64,000 nt of DNA from Streptomyces sp. NBC_00414. Lineage in GTDB: Bacteria; Actinomycetota; Actinomycetes; Streptomycetales; Streptomycetaceae. The stretch covers positions 868,001 through 932,000 of the forward strand of contig NZ_CP107935.1 in NCBI RefSeq assembly GCF_036038375.1. Direction: 5' to 3'. A model generated the notes under the pieces. The model saw only the letters and a list, made by a program, of their open reading frames with translations. It searched no databases and had not been told where the DNA came from. Below are positions 31,190 through 40,127 of the stretch, in pieces (within the stretch, counting starts at the first letter, position 1; every line of letters starts with the position of its first letter). A program made the position numbers and the translations under genes.

Positions 31190-32653
31190 TCAGTCGGCCC
31201 ACCGGCCGTCGGCCCGGGGGACCTTGCGGGCGACGACCGTGTTCCGGCGCGCCGGTCGCAGGGCGAACAGCCGGGTGAGCGGGTGGAAGCGGTAGCGGCC
31301 CGGGGCCCGGGACTCCAGGAGTTGCACGTCGACCAGCTGCTCCAGGATCAGCTCGGTCGCCGGCACCGCTCTGCTGGTCGTCGCAGCCGCCTCCTCGACC
31401 GTGAACTCGCCCTGCTCCGCGGCCAGGAGAGGGAGTGCGAGAGCCGCCGTGCGGCCGGTGGGACCGCGGGCCGCCAGCTCACGGTGACCGGTCTCCAGGG
31501 CCGCGTGCATGTCGAGATCCGCGAAGGACAGTTCCGCGAGGCGGCGCGCGGGATCGGCGAGCCGGTCGGCGAGTTCCCGTACCGGCCACCGGGGGCGTGC
31601 CGCCAGGCGGGCGCCCGCGATGCGCAGCGCCAGGGGGAGGTGACCGCAGTGGTGGGCGATCAGCTCGGCGGCGCCGCGTTCGGCGGACAGCCGCCCCGGT
31701 CCCGCCCAGAGGCCGAGCACCTCGATGGACGCCGGGGGCGAGAGCGGTGAGAGGTGGAGATGCACTGCGGTGTTCAGGGTGGCGAGGACCCCCAGACTGG
31801 TGACGAGCACCGCGCAGCCGTGTGCCGCGGGCAGGAGCGGACGTACCTGGGCCGCGTCCATGGCGTTGTCGAGGACGATCAGCATCCGTCGCTCGGTGAG
31901 CAGGGTGCGGTAGGCAGCCGCCGCGTCCGCCTCGCTGCCCGGGCAGAGCCTCGGCTCGCCCAGCGCGCAGAGGAACCGCCTGAGGACGGCGGCGGGCGGC
32001 ACGGGACGCTCGTCACGGTGCGAGCCGCGCAGGTCGGCGTAGAGCTGGCCGTCGGGGAACCGCTCACCGAGGCGATGGGCCGCGTGCACCGCCAGCGCCG
32101 ACTTGCCGACGCCTCCGGGGCCGTCGAGCGCGACGACGACGGGGCCGCTCCCCCGTTGCCCCGGTCGGAGCACGTCGAGCGCGGCCAGTTCGTCGATCCG
32201 GCCGGGGAGTTCGGAGATGTCCGCGGGCAACTGGCGTGGGACGGGCGACACCGTACCGGCGTGGTCCGTGCCGGGCGGGCCCGGGCGGCCGTTGACGGTC
32301 ATGCGGGCGCGGCGGGCCTCCTCCACCCGGTCTCGGGCGGTCGCCAGCTGCCGCAGCTCGCGGCCGGTGGCACCGAGCAGTTGGACCAGAGTGTCGAAAC
32401 GGTCGGTCGGCGGCAGCGTCTTGCCGGCGAAATAGTCGCCGATCACCCCGTGCGCCCAGCCCGTTCGTGCCGACAGCTGCCGGTAGGTGGGCTGTGCGCC
32501 GCCGTCCCTGCGCGCGGCGCGCCTGCGTAACTGCCGCAGCAGCGCGGCCAGCGCCTCGGTGGTGTCCACGGCGTCGACCGGGCCGATGCCCGCTGCCGCC
32601 TCCCTCGGTTCTCCGTCCGTCGGATGTCCCGCCGCCCCCGGTCCGCCTGACAT
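31190..32653 (-). CDS. HTH-STAND (NB-ARC) ATPase regulator with a TTA codon
   Basis: 487 residues. The N-terminal HTH (about 56-80, YRQLSARTGWAHGVIGDYFAGK) is followed by an NB-ARC-like ATPase: Walker A GPGGVGKS at 178-185 and Walker B ending at Asp262 (RMLIVLDNA). A winged-helix-like C-terminus follows. It resembles the AfsR-type ATPase regulators but has no SARP/BTAD domain and no TPR tail. Leu42 is encoded by TTA (32530-32528), a rare codon in Streptomyces that makes translation dependent on the bldA tRNA. It is divergent from two MSxVCNK proteins and is their probable regulator. ATG 32653 follows GGAGG at 10 nt. Confidence 0.88.
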   Translation of the reverse strand: MSGGPGAAGHPTDGEPREAAAGIGPVDAVDTTEALAALLRQLRRRAARRDGGAQPTYRQLSARTGWAHGVIGDYFAGKTLPPTDRFDTLVQLLGATGRELRQLATARDRVEEARRARMTVNGRPGPPGTDHAGTVSPVPRQLPADISELPGRIDELAALDVLRPGQRGSGPVVVALDGPGGVGKSALAVHAAHRLGERFPDGQLYADLRGSHRDERPVPPAAVLRRFLCALGEPRLCPGSEADAAAAYRTLLTERRMLIVLDNAMDAAQVRPLLPAAHGCAVLVTSLGVLATLNTAVHLHLSPLSPPASIEVLGLWAGPGRLSAERGAAELIAHHCGHLPLALRIAGARLAARPRWPVRELADRLADPARRLAELSFADLDMHAALETGHRELAARGPTGRTAALALPLLAAEQGEFTVEEAAATTSRAVPATELILEQLVDVQLLESRAPGRYRFHPLTRLFALRPARRNTVVARKVPRADGRWAD

Positions 32654-32885
32654 TCGTTCGCATCCTCCGCACCGGCGCGGGCCGGGCGACCGCCGTGGGC
32701 GCCGCCTGGCCGAGGCCATCCGAACCTGTCCGGTGCTGCCCGATTTCGCGAACCGCTCCCCGGGACGCGGGCGAGCATCCATCTACCGCTCGGATCCCGC
32801 GATTCGGCGACCGGGTACCGCACCGGCTGTCACTACGGCATTCGTGGAGTGCCGCCCGCCGGTTTGGTACGGCTTCCCGTCGAAT

Positions 32886-32930
32886 TCGGACGACGAGCGT
32901 CGAACAACGCACGACCGACATCGGACAACG
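32886..32930. promoter_or_regulatory. Three direct TCGRACRACG repeats before the first MSxVCNK gene
   Basis: TCGGACGACG (32886), TCGAACAACG (32900) and TCGGACAACG (32921) are direct repeats with start-to-start spacing of 14 and 21 bp. They end at the Shine-Dalgarno AAGGAG (32931). They could be a direct-repeat operator for the divergent STAND regulator. The call is tentative. Confidence 0.4.
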
Positions 32931-32947
32931 AAGGAGACACGACCTCT

Positions 32948-33574
32948 ATGAGTAGGGTCTGCAACAAATCTCCCAACCTGCCTGACGGCAACGCGGCCGA
33001 ACGGTCCCTCTACGAGCGGGTGGACGGTCCCATCGCCACCGGTTCGGCCCACTTCATGCGGGCGGGCGGTGAGCTGCACCTGATGCACTCCGACCTGGAG
33101 CTGAACGACCAGCGCCAGGCCGCTCTGCGGGTGCGCTGTGCCGCCGCCGCCGTCCGGGCCGCGCTGGTCGAGTACCGCGCCTCGCACCGCATCGCCCAGG
33201 AGCTGGGCTTCTATCCGGTCCACGACGAGCGGCTGCGGGTCGCGGGCGGCGGGACCGCCCCGGTGCGCGAGACGCTCGACGCCGCCCGGAAGGCGAACCT
33301 GGTCCAGCTGGACCGGTCCGCCATCGAGACGATCGCGCTGCGCTACGAAGAGGGCGGGGACGAGGCCGCGTACAGCTACTTCGTGGCCGAGCTGACCATG
33401 TTCTCGGCGGACCTCGACGGCTTCGCGACGGGTGCCGCGGAAGCGCCCGCGGCCGACTGGCAGCGCCTGGCCTGGCAGTTCCTCACCGCGTTCGACCGCA
33501 TCCGGATCTACGGTCAGGCACTGGCCGTCATCAACATCCTCGGTATGACCCCCAGCGCCGTCGCCGGCGCGTGA
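32948..33574 (+). CDS. Unrecognised helical protein with N-terminal MSxVCNK motif (copy 1)
   Basis: 208 residues with no signal peptide or membrane segment. It begins MSRVCNK and is otherwise predicted mainly alpha-helical, with Ala-rich amphipathic stretches (RVRCAAAAVRAALVEYRASHRIAQ) shown here only by CAAAAVRAAL. I do not recognise the family. The neighbouring downstream gene begins MSAVCNK and has a similar helical composition, so the two are probably distant paralogues. ATG 32948 has AAGGAGA 10 nt upstream. It is divergent from the HTH-STAND regulator and lies ahead of the convergent double ABC exporter. A structural or signalling protein is possible, but no function can be assigned. Confidence 0.8.
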   Translation: MSRVCNKSPNLPDGNAAERSLYERVDGPIATGSAHFMRAGGELHLMHSDLELNDQRQAALRVRCAAAAVRAALVEYRASHRIAQELGFYPVHDERLRVAGGGTAPVRETLDAARKANLVQLDRSAIETIALRYEEGGDEAAYSYFVAELTMFSADLDGFATGAAEAPAADWQRLAWQFLTAFDRIRIYGQALAVINILGMTPSAVAGA

Positions 33575-33594
33575 CACGGACGGAGGAACAGGAC

Positions 33595-34197
33595 ATGAGC
33601 GCAGTCTGCAACAAGGCCCTCAGCCTCGGCGAGGAGGACCTGCGCGGCAAGAAGGAGCTCGCGCAGACAGCGGGTGTCGAGGTGACCGCCGCGACCAGTG
33701 AGCTGTGCCGGGCCCTCGAACTCGCGGAGCACGGCGACGGGGTGGCCGGCGCCGCGGTGTACGCCGCGGCCGCACAGGACCGCCTCGGCGGTGCCGCCCG
33801 GATGCTGGGCGAGGTGGCCGAGATCCTCGCGAGGGGCAGCCTCACCGAGGAGACGGCCGAGTGGTACACCCGGCTCGACTACGACCGGCTCTACCGCTCG
33901 GGCACCAGCCTCGGCGAGGTGCCGCACGCGGCCGAACTGTGGCAGGACTTCGCCCGGCAGGCCGCGACCGGCGGCCCGCTCGGCATCTGCCATGACATGC
34001 GCGACCGTACTCTCGCCGTGGCCTCGCTGATCGGGAACTGGCTGGAGCGGATCGACGCCCCGGGTGCGGACGCCGCGCTGCCGCGGATCCAGTCCGCGAT
34101 GGCCGACCTGGCCGCGTACACCCAGCTCGTGGCCTTCGCCAACAAGGTGGAGCCCCGCGACCCGGCGTGGCTGACGCCGCAGAACGCCGCCGCCTAG
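33595..34197 (+). CDS. Unrecognised helical protein with N-terminal MSxVCNK motif (copy 2)
   Basis: 200 residues starting MSAVCNK, as in the preceding gene (MSRVCNK), then Glu/Ala-rich helices (YAAAAQDRLGGAARMLGEVA). There is no signal peptide, membrane span or catalytic signature. ATG 33595 has GGAGG 8 nt upstream; GTG 33571 is in frame but overlaps the previous stop. The gap to the first copy is 20 bp, so they form a bicistronic operon. It ends before a strong terminator (34218-34247) separating it from the convergent exporter gene. The only cysteines are Cys5 and two more in the body (SELCRAL and GICHDM). Confidence 0.8.
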   Translation: MSAVCNKALSLGEEDLRGKKELAQTAGVEVTAATSELCRALELAEHGDGVAGAAVYAAAAQDRLGGAARMLGEVAEILARGSLTEETAEWYTRLDYDRLYRSGTSLGEVPHAAELWQDFARQAATGGPLGICHDMRDRTLAVASLIGNWLERIDAPGADAALPRIQSAMADLAAYTQLVAFANKVEPRDPAWLTPQNAAA

Positions 34198-34217
34198 CCG
34201 TCGGGACACAGGACAGG

Positions 34218-34247
34218 GAGGAGCGCCGGCCCGTGCCGGCGCTCCTT
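34218..34247. terminator. Bidirectional intrinsic terminator between the MSxVCNK operon and the ABC exporter
   Basis: GGAGCGCCGGC (34220-34230), a CCGT loop and GCCGGCGCTCC (34235-34245) form an 11-bp perfect stem, extendable by an A-T pair and followed by a short T run. It sits 21 bp after the second MSxVCNK stop and 32 bp from the exporter's stop. Confidence 0.75.
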
Positions 34248-34278
34248 CCGCGTGCCCCGCCTTCAGCACGCCCCGCCT

Positions 34279-37200
34279 TCAGCGGTAGGCGCGTGCCTGG
34301 AGTCCGTACATCTGTGCGTAGAGGCCGTGTCGTGCCAGCAGTTCTTCGTGGCTGCCCGTCTCGGCGACCCGCCCGTGGTCGAGTACGACGATGAGGTCGG
34401 CGCCGCGTACGGTCGAGAAGCGGTGCGAGACCAGCAGCGTGACCGTGCCCGGGTCGGCGCCGTCCGGCCAGGGGCGGCGGGCGGCCTCCATGTACCGCTC
34501 GAAGAGGGCGTGTTCGGTCTCCGCGTCCAGGGAAGCGGTCGGCTCGTCCAGGATGCGCAGCAGGGGTGCCGGGCGCATCAGGGCCCGCGCGAGAGCCAGT
34601 TTCTGCCACTGGCCCGTGGACAGGTCGATCCCGTGCTCCCAGCGGCTGCCGAGCTGGGTGTCGAGTCCGCGCGGCAGCGTACCGGCCAGGTCGGCGGTGC
34701 CGGCCCGGGCGAGCGCGTCGGTGACCGCCCGTGGGTCGTCCAGGCGCGGCAGGTCCCCTACGCCGACCGTCTCGTGGACCGCGAACTCGAAGCGTACGAA
34801 GTCCTCGAAGGCGGCGCCGAGCCGCTCGCGCCACTGTTCCGGGGCGAGTGCGTCGAGGCGGTTACCGTCGACCGTGATCCGGCCGGACGTCGGCTCGTAC
34901 ATCCGGCACAGCAACTTGGCCAGGGTGGACTTCCCGGAGCCGTTCTCGCCGACCAGGGCCACCACTCCCCCGGCCGGGAGCCGCAGTTCGACGTCGTGCA
35001 GGGCGGGAAGCGCGGTGCCCGGATAGCGGAAGGACAGCTTCTCGAAGGCGATGCCCTGCCGCAGCCCCGACGGCAGCGCCGGCCAGGTCCTGTCCGGGGC
35101 GTGCGCGGGGGAAGCGGTGGTGGTCCGCACCGGTGTGGGGCTCGCCTGCTCCGCGTACGTCCGCAGCCAGCGCAACCGCTCGGCACTCTGCAGGAGTTCG
35201 ACGACGGCGCCCGTCGTCTGTACGAGTCCGCCGACGTGCCCGGTGAACCGTCCGGCCAGGACGACGGCGAGCAGTACCGCGCCGAGTCCGGTGCGACCGG
35301 TCACCGCGAGATGCACGACAAAGGCGACCGCGCCGATCAGGCCGAGCGAGTTCAGCAGCCCTGCCCCGCAGCCGATCGCGGCCACCCGCCACTGGGCCCG
35401 GCCCGTCGTGCGGTCCGCGCGGCTCCTCGACTCGCGGACCTTGGACCACAGTTCGGGCCCGGCTTCGTAGACGCGCAGTTCCTTGCCCGCGTCCGGCGAG
35501 GTGGCGAGGCGGGCCAGTCGCACGGCGAGCCGGTAGTCGGCCGCGGTGGCGTCCTGGGCGCGGGCGAGGACACCGCGGGCGAGGATCTGCAGGCGCAGCG
35601 CGATCGCCCCGATGAGCGGCAGGACCAGCAGGGCGGGGTGGACGGCGGCGAGGAGCGCGGCGGTCACCAGGAAGCCGCCGAGTTGTTCGAGCAGGTTGAG
35701 CACCCAGTTGAGCAGAGCGCCGATGGCGAGGGTGCGGTCGCGCAGCAGATGGAGCTTGTCCTGGAACGCGGGCGACTCCTGGTGGCGTAACCCGGGTATG
35801 CCCGCGGCGAGCCGGGCCAGCAGTCGGTCGAAGGCGAAACCCACCCGCTCGCTGAGCCCGATCCTGGCCCCCACGGCCGCCAGTTCGACCGTCTCCCACA
35901 CGCCGAGGCTCACCACTAGCAGGAGTGCCGCCGTCGCCGTCGGCTCCAGAAGCCCCTGTTGGGCTCCTTCGGCCATGGAACGCAGCCACAGCGCCTGCAG
36001 GGCCGCGAGTCCGGCCGCGGCCGGTACGAGCAGCAGCCCGAGGACGGCGAGCTTCCAGGACTCCCGGAAGGATCCGACGACGAGGGTGCGCAGCGAGTCG
36101 AGCACGCCGTGCCGGCCGTGTTCGGACGCCACGGGAGGCTCCGCCTCGCCGGGACCTTCCGGCGCCTCGACCGGGCCAAGGTCGGGGCCGACCTCCGGGG
36201 CGAGTTCGGGGCCGACGCCCGGGTCGAGTTCGGGGCCGACGCCCGGATCGAGATCCAGGTCCCGGTCCCGGTCCTGGTCCCGGTCAAAGTCGGGGTCGGG
36301 GTCGAAGTCGAGGTCGGGGTCGGGGTAGGGGTCGCCGTCCGCGAAGCGCTCCGCCTGCAGCCGGTACATCCGGGCGTACCTGCCGCCGAGCGCCATCAGC
36401 TCGTCGTGCGTGCCGCTCTCCACGATCCTCCCGGCGTCCATGACATGGATGAGGTCGGCCTTGCGTACGCCCGAGAAGCGGTGCGAGACCAGGATCGTGG
36501 TGGCGCCCCCGCTCACCGTGAGGAACCGGTCGAAGAAGGCGGCCTCCGCCCGCGCGTCGAGATGCGCCGTGGGTTCGTCCAGTACGAGCAGGGCTCCCGT
36601 GCGTGCGGCCAGGAGCGCGCGGGCGAGTGCGACGCGCTGCCACTGACCGGCGGACAGGTCGGCGCCGCCCGCGAACTGCCGGGAGAGCACGGTGTCCCAG
36701 CCCGCGCCGAGCGTACGGAGCAGTCCGGCGCCGCCCGCCAGGTCCAGGACCCTCTCCAGTTCGCCCTGGTCGGCGCCCAGGTCGGGGTCACCGATCGCCA
36801 CGTTGTCGCGCAGTGTCAGCGGATACTTCACGAAGTCCTGGAAGACGACGGAGATCCCTCGGCGCCACTGCCGCGCCTCACGCTCTCGGACGTCAGCGCC
36901 GTCCGCCGTGATGCGCCCGGCGTCGGGCTCGTACAGCCGCGCGAGGAGTTTGATCAGCGTCGTCTTGCCTGAGCCGTTCGCCCCGACCAGTGCTACGGAG
37001 GCTCCGGCCGGGATGCTCAGGTCGAGCCCGCGCAGCACGGGCTCCGCAGTGCCGGGGTAGGTGAAGTCCACGGACTCGAAGGCGATGCCACGGCGGACGA
37101 CCGGAGCCCGGCCGTTCACGTCGTCGCTCATGTCAGCCCTGAGGTCAGTCCTCGTGCCGTCGGCCGTGCCATCGCTCACGCCACCGCTCTCGGCGCTGCT

Positions 37201-38199
37201 CCGGCCGCCGGCGTGGTTACGCCGCTCCAGCGTGGCGAGCGACCGCAGTCCCAGCAGCGCGTCCCGCACCATGAGGTCGTCGTCGCCGACCCAGCCGAGT
37301 GCGGGCAGGGCGAGCGCCGCCTGGACGCTGATCACGAGCCGGGTGAGCCCGAGGTCGCCGTGCGCGGCGGCGACGGCCGCGTACCCCAGGACCGCGCCCT
37401 CCGCGAGCACCACGAACCCCACCGCGCCGCAGGCCCGCCGTGCGGCGGTCCTCCTGGTGGCCCAGACCTTCCCCATGCCCGACTGCCAGACGGCCGTCAT
37501 CCGGTCCGCGAGCCAGTCGCCGAGCCCGAAGACCCGTACCTCCTTGGCGGGTTCGGGATCCAGGGCCAGGGACCGCAGATAGCCGGCCCTTCGGATCACC
37601 GCGCTCGCCGACTCCATGCTGCCGTGCACCTGACGTGCCAGCCGCAGATATGAGCGGTAGGTCAGTACCGCGGCGAGCCCGAGCAGCGGCGGCGCCCACC
37701 AGGCCAGCGGCGCCAGCAGAACGAGCAGGCCGATCCCTTCGAGCCGGGGGCGGACGATCTCGGGGAGCAGCACGGCGAGTTGGTCCGGCCGGGTGCCCTG
37801 CTCGGTGACCAGGCGCAGTGTGTCGGCGTATCCCGGCTCTTCGAGGTGTCCGATGCCGTCCGGTCCGGTCGCGGCCGCGATGGCCCGGTTCTCCACCTCG
37901 CCGGCCGCCCGCAGCCGCAGCACGGCGGCGAGTCCGCTCTCCAGGGCGCGCAAGCCCGTGCGTACGAGGGTCAGCGCGCCGAACGCGGTGAGGGCGACCA
38001 GTGCGCGCCGGGCCTCGGCCGACCCGGCGCCCGCTGTCACGGCTCCGGGCAGCGCGCCCACGAGCCGTCCGGTCTGCACCACGATGAGCGGGCCGGTGAG
38101 TGCCCCGCAGACCACGGTCAGGGCGAGGGCGGCCGTGTGCCGGGGGCCCGCTCGCCACAACAGCCGTACCGCCGCCGTCCGTTCTTGCCACGTACGCAT
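34279..38199 (-). CDS. Double ABC exporter: two TMD-NBD units fused in one 1306-residue protein
   Basis: Two complete half-exporters lie in tandem. TMD1 is at about 15-320 and NBD1 at about 370-610 (Walker A GANGSGKTT near 404, signature LSAGQWQR, Walker B LLVLDEPTAHLD). TMD2 is at about 720-1010 and NBD2 at about 1050-1290 (Walker A GENGSGKST near 1084, signature LSTGQWQK, DEPTASLD). The LSxGQWQ signature is typical of class I lanthipeptide-type exporters. The units are joined by an acidic Asp-Pro/Val-Gly-Pro linker (about 616-695) encoded by internal repeats. Leu804 uses TTA (35790-35788). ATG 38199 has AGGAGG 5 nt upstream. Related exporters are usually single half-transporters, so the fusion is notable. 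It is convergent with the MSxVCNK genes. Cargo is unknown. Confidence 0.9.
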   Translation of the reverse strand: MRTWQERTAAVRLLWRAGPRHTAALALTVVCGALTGPLIVVQTGRLVGALPGAVTAGAGSAEARRALVALTAFGALTLVRTGLRALESGLAAVLRLRAAGEVENRAIAAATGPDGIGHLEEPGYADTLRLVTEQGTRPDQLAVLLPEIVRPRLEGIGLLVLLAPLAWWAPPLLGLAAVLTYRSYLRLARQVHGSMESASAVIRRAGYLRSLALDPEPAKEVRVFGLGDWLADRMTAVWQSGMGKVWATRRTAARRACGAVGFVVLAEGAVLGYAAVAAAHGDLGLTRLVISVQAALALPALGWVGDDDLMVRDALLGLRSLATLERRNHAGGRSSAESGGVSDGTADGTRTDLRADMSDDVNGRAPVVRRGIAFESVDFTYPGTAEPVLRGLDLSIPAGASVALVGANGSGKTTLIKLLARLYEPDAGRITADGADVREREARQWRRGISVVFQDFVKYPLTLRDNVAIGDPDLGADQGELERVLDLAGGAGLLRTLGAGWDTVLSRQFAGGADLSAGQWQRVALARALLAARTGALLVLDEPTAHLDARAEAAFFDRFLTVSGGATTILVSHRFSGVRKADLIHVMDAGRIVESGTHDELMALGGRYARMYRLQAERFADGDPYPDPDLDFDPDPDFDRDQDRDRDLDLDPGVGPELDPGVGPELAPEVGPDLGPVEAPEGPGEAEPPVASEHGRHGVLDSLRTLVVGSFRESWKLAVLGLLLVPAAAGLAALQALWLRSMAEGAQQGLLEPTATAALLLVVSLGVWETVELAAVGARIGLSERVGFAFDRLLARLAAGIPGLRHQESPAFQDKLHLLRDRTLAIGALLNWVLNLLEQLGGFLVTAALLAAVHPALLVLPLIGAIALRLQILARGVLARAQDATAADYRLAVRLARLATSPDAGKELRVYEAGPELWSKVRESRSRADRTTGRAQWRVAAIGCGAGLLNSLGLIGAVAFVVHLAVTGRTGLGAVLLAVVLAGRFTGHVGGLVQTTGAVVELLQSAERLRWLRTYAEQASPTPVRTTTASPAHAPDRTWPALPSGLRQGIAFEKLSFRYPGTALPALHDVELRLPAGGVVALVGENGSGKSTLAKLLCRMYEPTSGRITVDGNRLDALAPEQWRERLGAAFEDFVRFEFAVHETVGVGDLPRLDDPRAVTDALARAGTADLAGTLPRGLDTQLGSRWEHGIDLSTGQWQKLALARALMRPAPLLRILDEPTASLDAETEHALFERYMEAARRPWPDGADPGTVTLLVSHRFSTVRGADLIVVLDHGRVAETGSHEELLARHGLYAQMYGLQARAYR
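36120..36350 (-). repeat. Internal coding repeats of the exporter linker
   Basis: The linker segment contains iterated GTCGGGGTCGA-type and GAGTTCGGGGCCGACG-type units, encoding DPDPDFD-like and VGPEL repeats. They stay in frame. The repeats are likely to vary in copy number between strains and keep the two ABC units apart. Confidence 0.65.
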
Positions 38200-38365
38200 G
38201 CGGGCCTCCTGAGCAGCGCGCCACCGTCGAAGGCTCGATGCTCACAGAGGAGCCGGGCCGCCCGGTGACGGTCCCGGGCGCGACCGGACGCTGCCGGTCG
38301 CCTGCCGGTGCCGTGACGGCGCAGGGGCAGGCCGCCGGCACGGGCCGCGGGTAGGGTCGGCCGTT

Positions 38366-38701
38366 ATGACCGTCGCTCGTTCCGTCGCCCTGTTCGTCGT
38401 CGCCGCCCTTTTCGAGATCGGCGGCGCCTGGCTGGTGTGGCAGGGCGTTCGCGAGCACAAGGGCTGGATCTGGATCGGCGCCGGCGTCATCGCTCTCGGT
38501 CTGTACGGAGTGGTGGCCACCTTCCAGTCCGACGACAACTTCGGGCGCATCCTGGCGGCTTACGGCGGGATCTTCGTCGCGGGATCGATCGCCTGGGGCA
38601 TGGTCGCGGACGGCTACCGCCCCGACCGCTACGACATCGTCGGGGCCCTGGTCTGCCTCACCGGCATGGCTGTGATCATGTACGCCCCGCGCTCACACTG
38701 A
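38366..38701 (+). CDS. YnfA-family small membrane protein
   Basis: 111 residues with four transmembrane helices filling the whole protein ([59 protein letters not shown]). This is the full-length YnfA/UPF0060 family, related to small multidrug resistance pumps. It lies alone on the plus strand, divergent from the ABC exporter. Its 3' end overlaps the convergent MFS gene by 26 bp. Confidence 0.93.
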   Translation: MTVARSVALFVVAALFEIGGAWLVWQGVREHKGWIWIGAGVIALGLYGVVATFQSDDNFGRILAAYGGIFVAGSIAWGMVADGYRPDRYDIVGALVCLTGMAVIMYAPRSH

Positions 38702-40010
38702 CCGCGCGGCATCCCTCACGTTCCGTGGCCGGTCCGCGGTACGGGCGTTCTGGCCGGCGTGCGGCAACGACCATGACCACGAAGGCGATCAGGACGAGTG
38801 CTGAGCCGACGTGGAGCGGGGCGGTGTGGCCGAGGCCCGCGGTGATGGCCAGGCCCCCGAGCCAGGCGCCGAGCGCGTTGCCGATGTTGGACGCCGACAC
38901 GTTGGCACCGGCCGCCAGTGCCGCCCCGTGGGCGTGGTCGGTGACGCGGGTGATCATGCCGGGCACACTCGCGAACCCGAACACCCCCATCAGGAACACC
39001 AGGACCACCGACGCGACGGCGCTCTCGGCCAGCAGACCGAACACGGCCAGGGTGACGGCGAGTCCGAGCAGGGCGAGGACCAGGGTGCGGTCGCGGTCCC
39101 GGTCGGCGGCCCGCCCGCCGACGATGTTGCCGACGACCAGACCCACGCCGTACACCATCAGCAGCCAGGCGACGTCCGACGAGGAGAAGCCGCCGACCTC
39201 GGTGAACGTGTAGGCGATGTAGGTGAACGCGCCGAACATGCCGCCGTAGCCGAGCGCCGTGGCCGTCAGGGTCAGCCAGACCTGCCAGGACCGGAACGCG
39301 CGGAGCTGGGCCCGCAGGCCGCTGGGCGGAACGGGCGCAATGGGCTCCGAGCCGCCCCGCACCGCATCCGGCCGCGCTTGTCCCGCGGCGCCGGGGACGA
39401 GGGCGGCGATGCCCGCCAGCGCGAGTACGCCGATCGCGGTGACCGCCCAGAAGGCGGCTCGCCAGCCCCAGCGTTCGCCGACCAGGGCGCCGAACGGCAC
39501 ACCCAGCACGTTCGCGAGGGTCAGACCGCCGAACATGACGGCCACCGCGCGGGACTTCTTCTCCGGCGCGACCAGACCGCGGGCGACCAGCGAGCCGATG
39601 CCGAAGAACGAGCCGTGGCACAACGCCGCGACGATCCGTCCCAGCATCATCACCTGATAGCCGGTCGCGACGGCGGACAGCAGGTTGCCGATGACGAACA
39701 ACGCCACCAGGCCGACCAGGACCTCCTTGCGGGGCAGTCGCGCCGTCGCGGCGGTCAGCGCCACCGCACCGACGGCGACACTCAGCGCGTACCCGGAGAT
39801 CAGCCGGCCGGCCGCCGCCTCGGACACCGCGAAACTCGATGCCACCTGCGGCAGCAGGCCGGCGATCAGGAACTCGGTGAGGCCGATGCCGAACCCGCCG
39901 AGCGCCAGCGCGACGAGTCCGGCCGGCATCCTCCGCCCGGCCGGCCGCAAACCCGGGCCCTTGGCGTCAGTCGCCCTGGCTTGGGTGCCCCTGACCACGG
40001 ATCGGCTCAT
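38676..40010 (-). CDS. MFS transporter (DHA1, arabinose/chloramphenicol efflux type)
   Basis: 444 residues with about 12 transmembrane helices. TM1 is [24 protein letters not shown], and further hallmarks are [27 protein letters not shown] and [21 protein letters not shown] (the motif-C region). This matches the DHA1 sugar/drug exporters (AraJ/Cmx-like). An Arg-rich cytoplasmic N-terminal tail of about 27 residues precedes TM1. ATG 40010 is used; ATG 39929 would drop the tail but has the Shine-Dalgarno abutting it. Substrate is unknown. Confidence 0.9.
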   Translation of the reverse strand: MSRSVVRGTQARATDAKGPGLRPAGRRMPAGLVALALGGFGIGLTEFLIAGLLPQVASSFAVSEAAAGRLISGYALSVAVGAVALTAATARLPRKEVLVGLVALFVIGNLLSAVATGYQVMMLGRIVAALCHGSFFGIGSLVARGLVAPEKKSRAVAVMFGGLTLANVLGVPFGALVGERWGWRAAFWAVTAIGVLALAGIAALVPGAAGQARPDAVRGGSEPIAPVPPSGLRAQLRAFRSWQVWLTLTATALGYGGMFGAFTYIAYTFTEVGGFSSSDVAWLLMVYGVGLVVGNIVGGRAADRDRDRTLVLALLGLAVTLAVFGLLAESAVASVVLVFLMGVFGFASVPGMITRVTDHAHGAALAAGANVSASNIGNALGAWLGGLAITAGLGHTAPLHVGSALVLIAFVVMVVAARRPERPYRGPATEREGCRAVSVSAGRT

Positions 40011-40127
40011 GGCCTCACCCTGGCCCGCTGGTGGCGGGCCGGTCCATGGACAAAGGTTCGTGACACCAGGACGCAGGTGAGGCCAGGACTCGGGACCTGG
40101 GACTCGGGACTCGGGGTGAGGCGGGGA

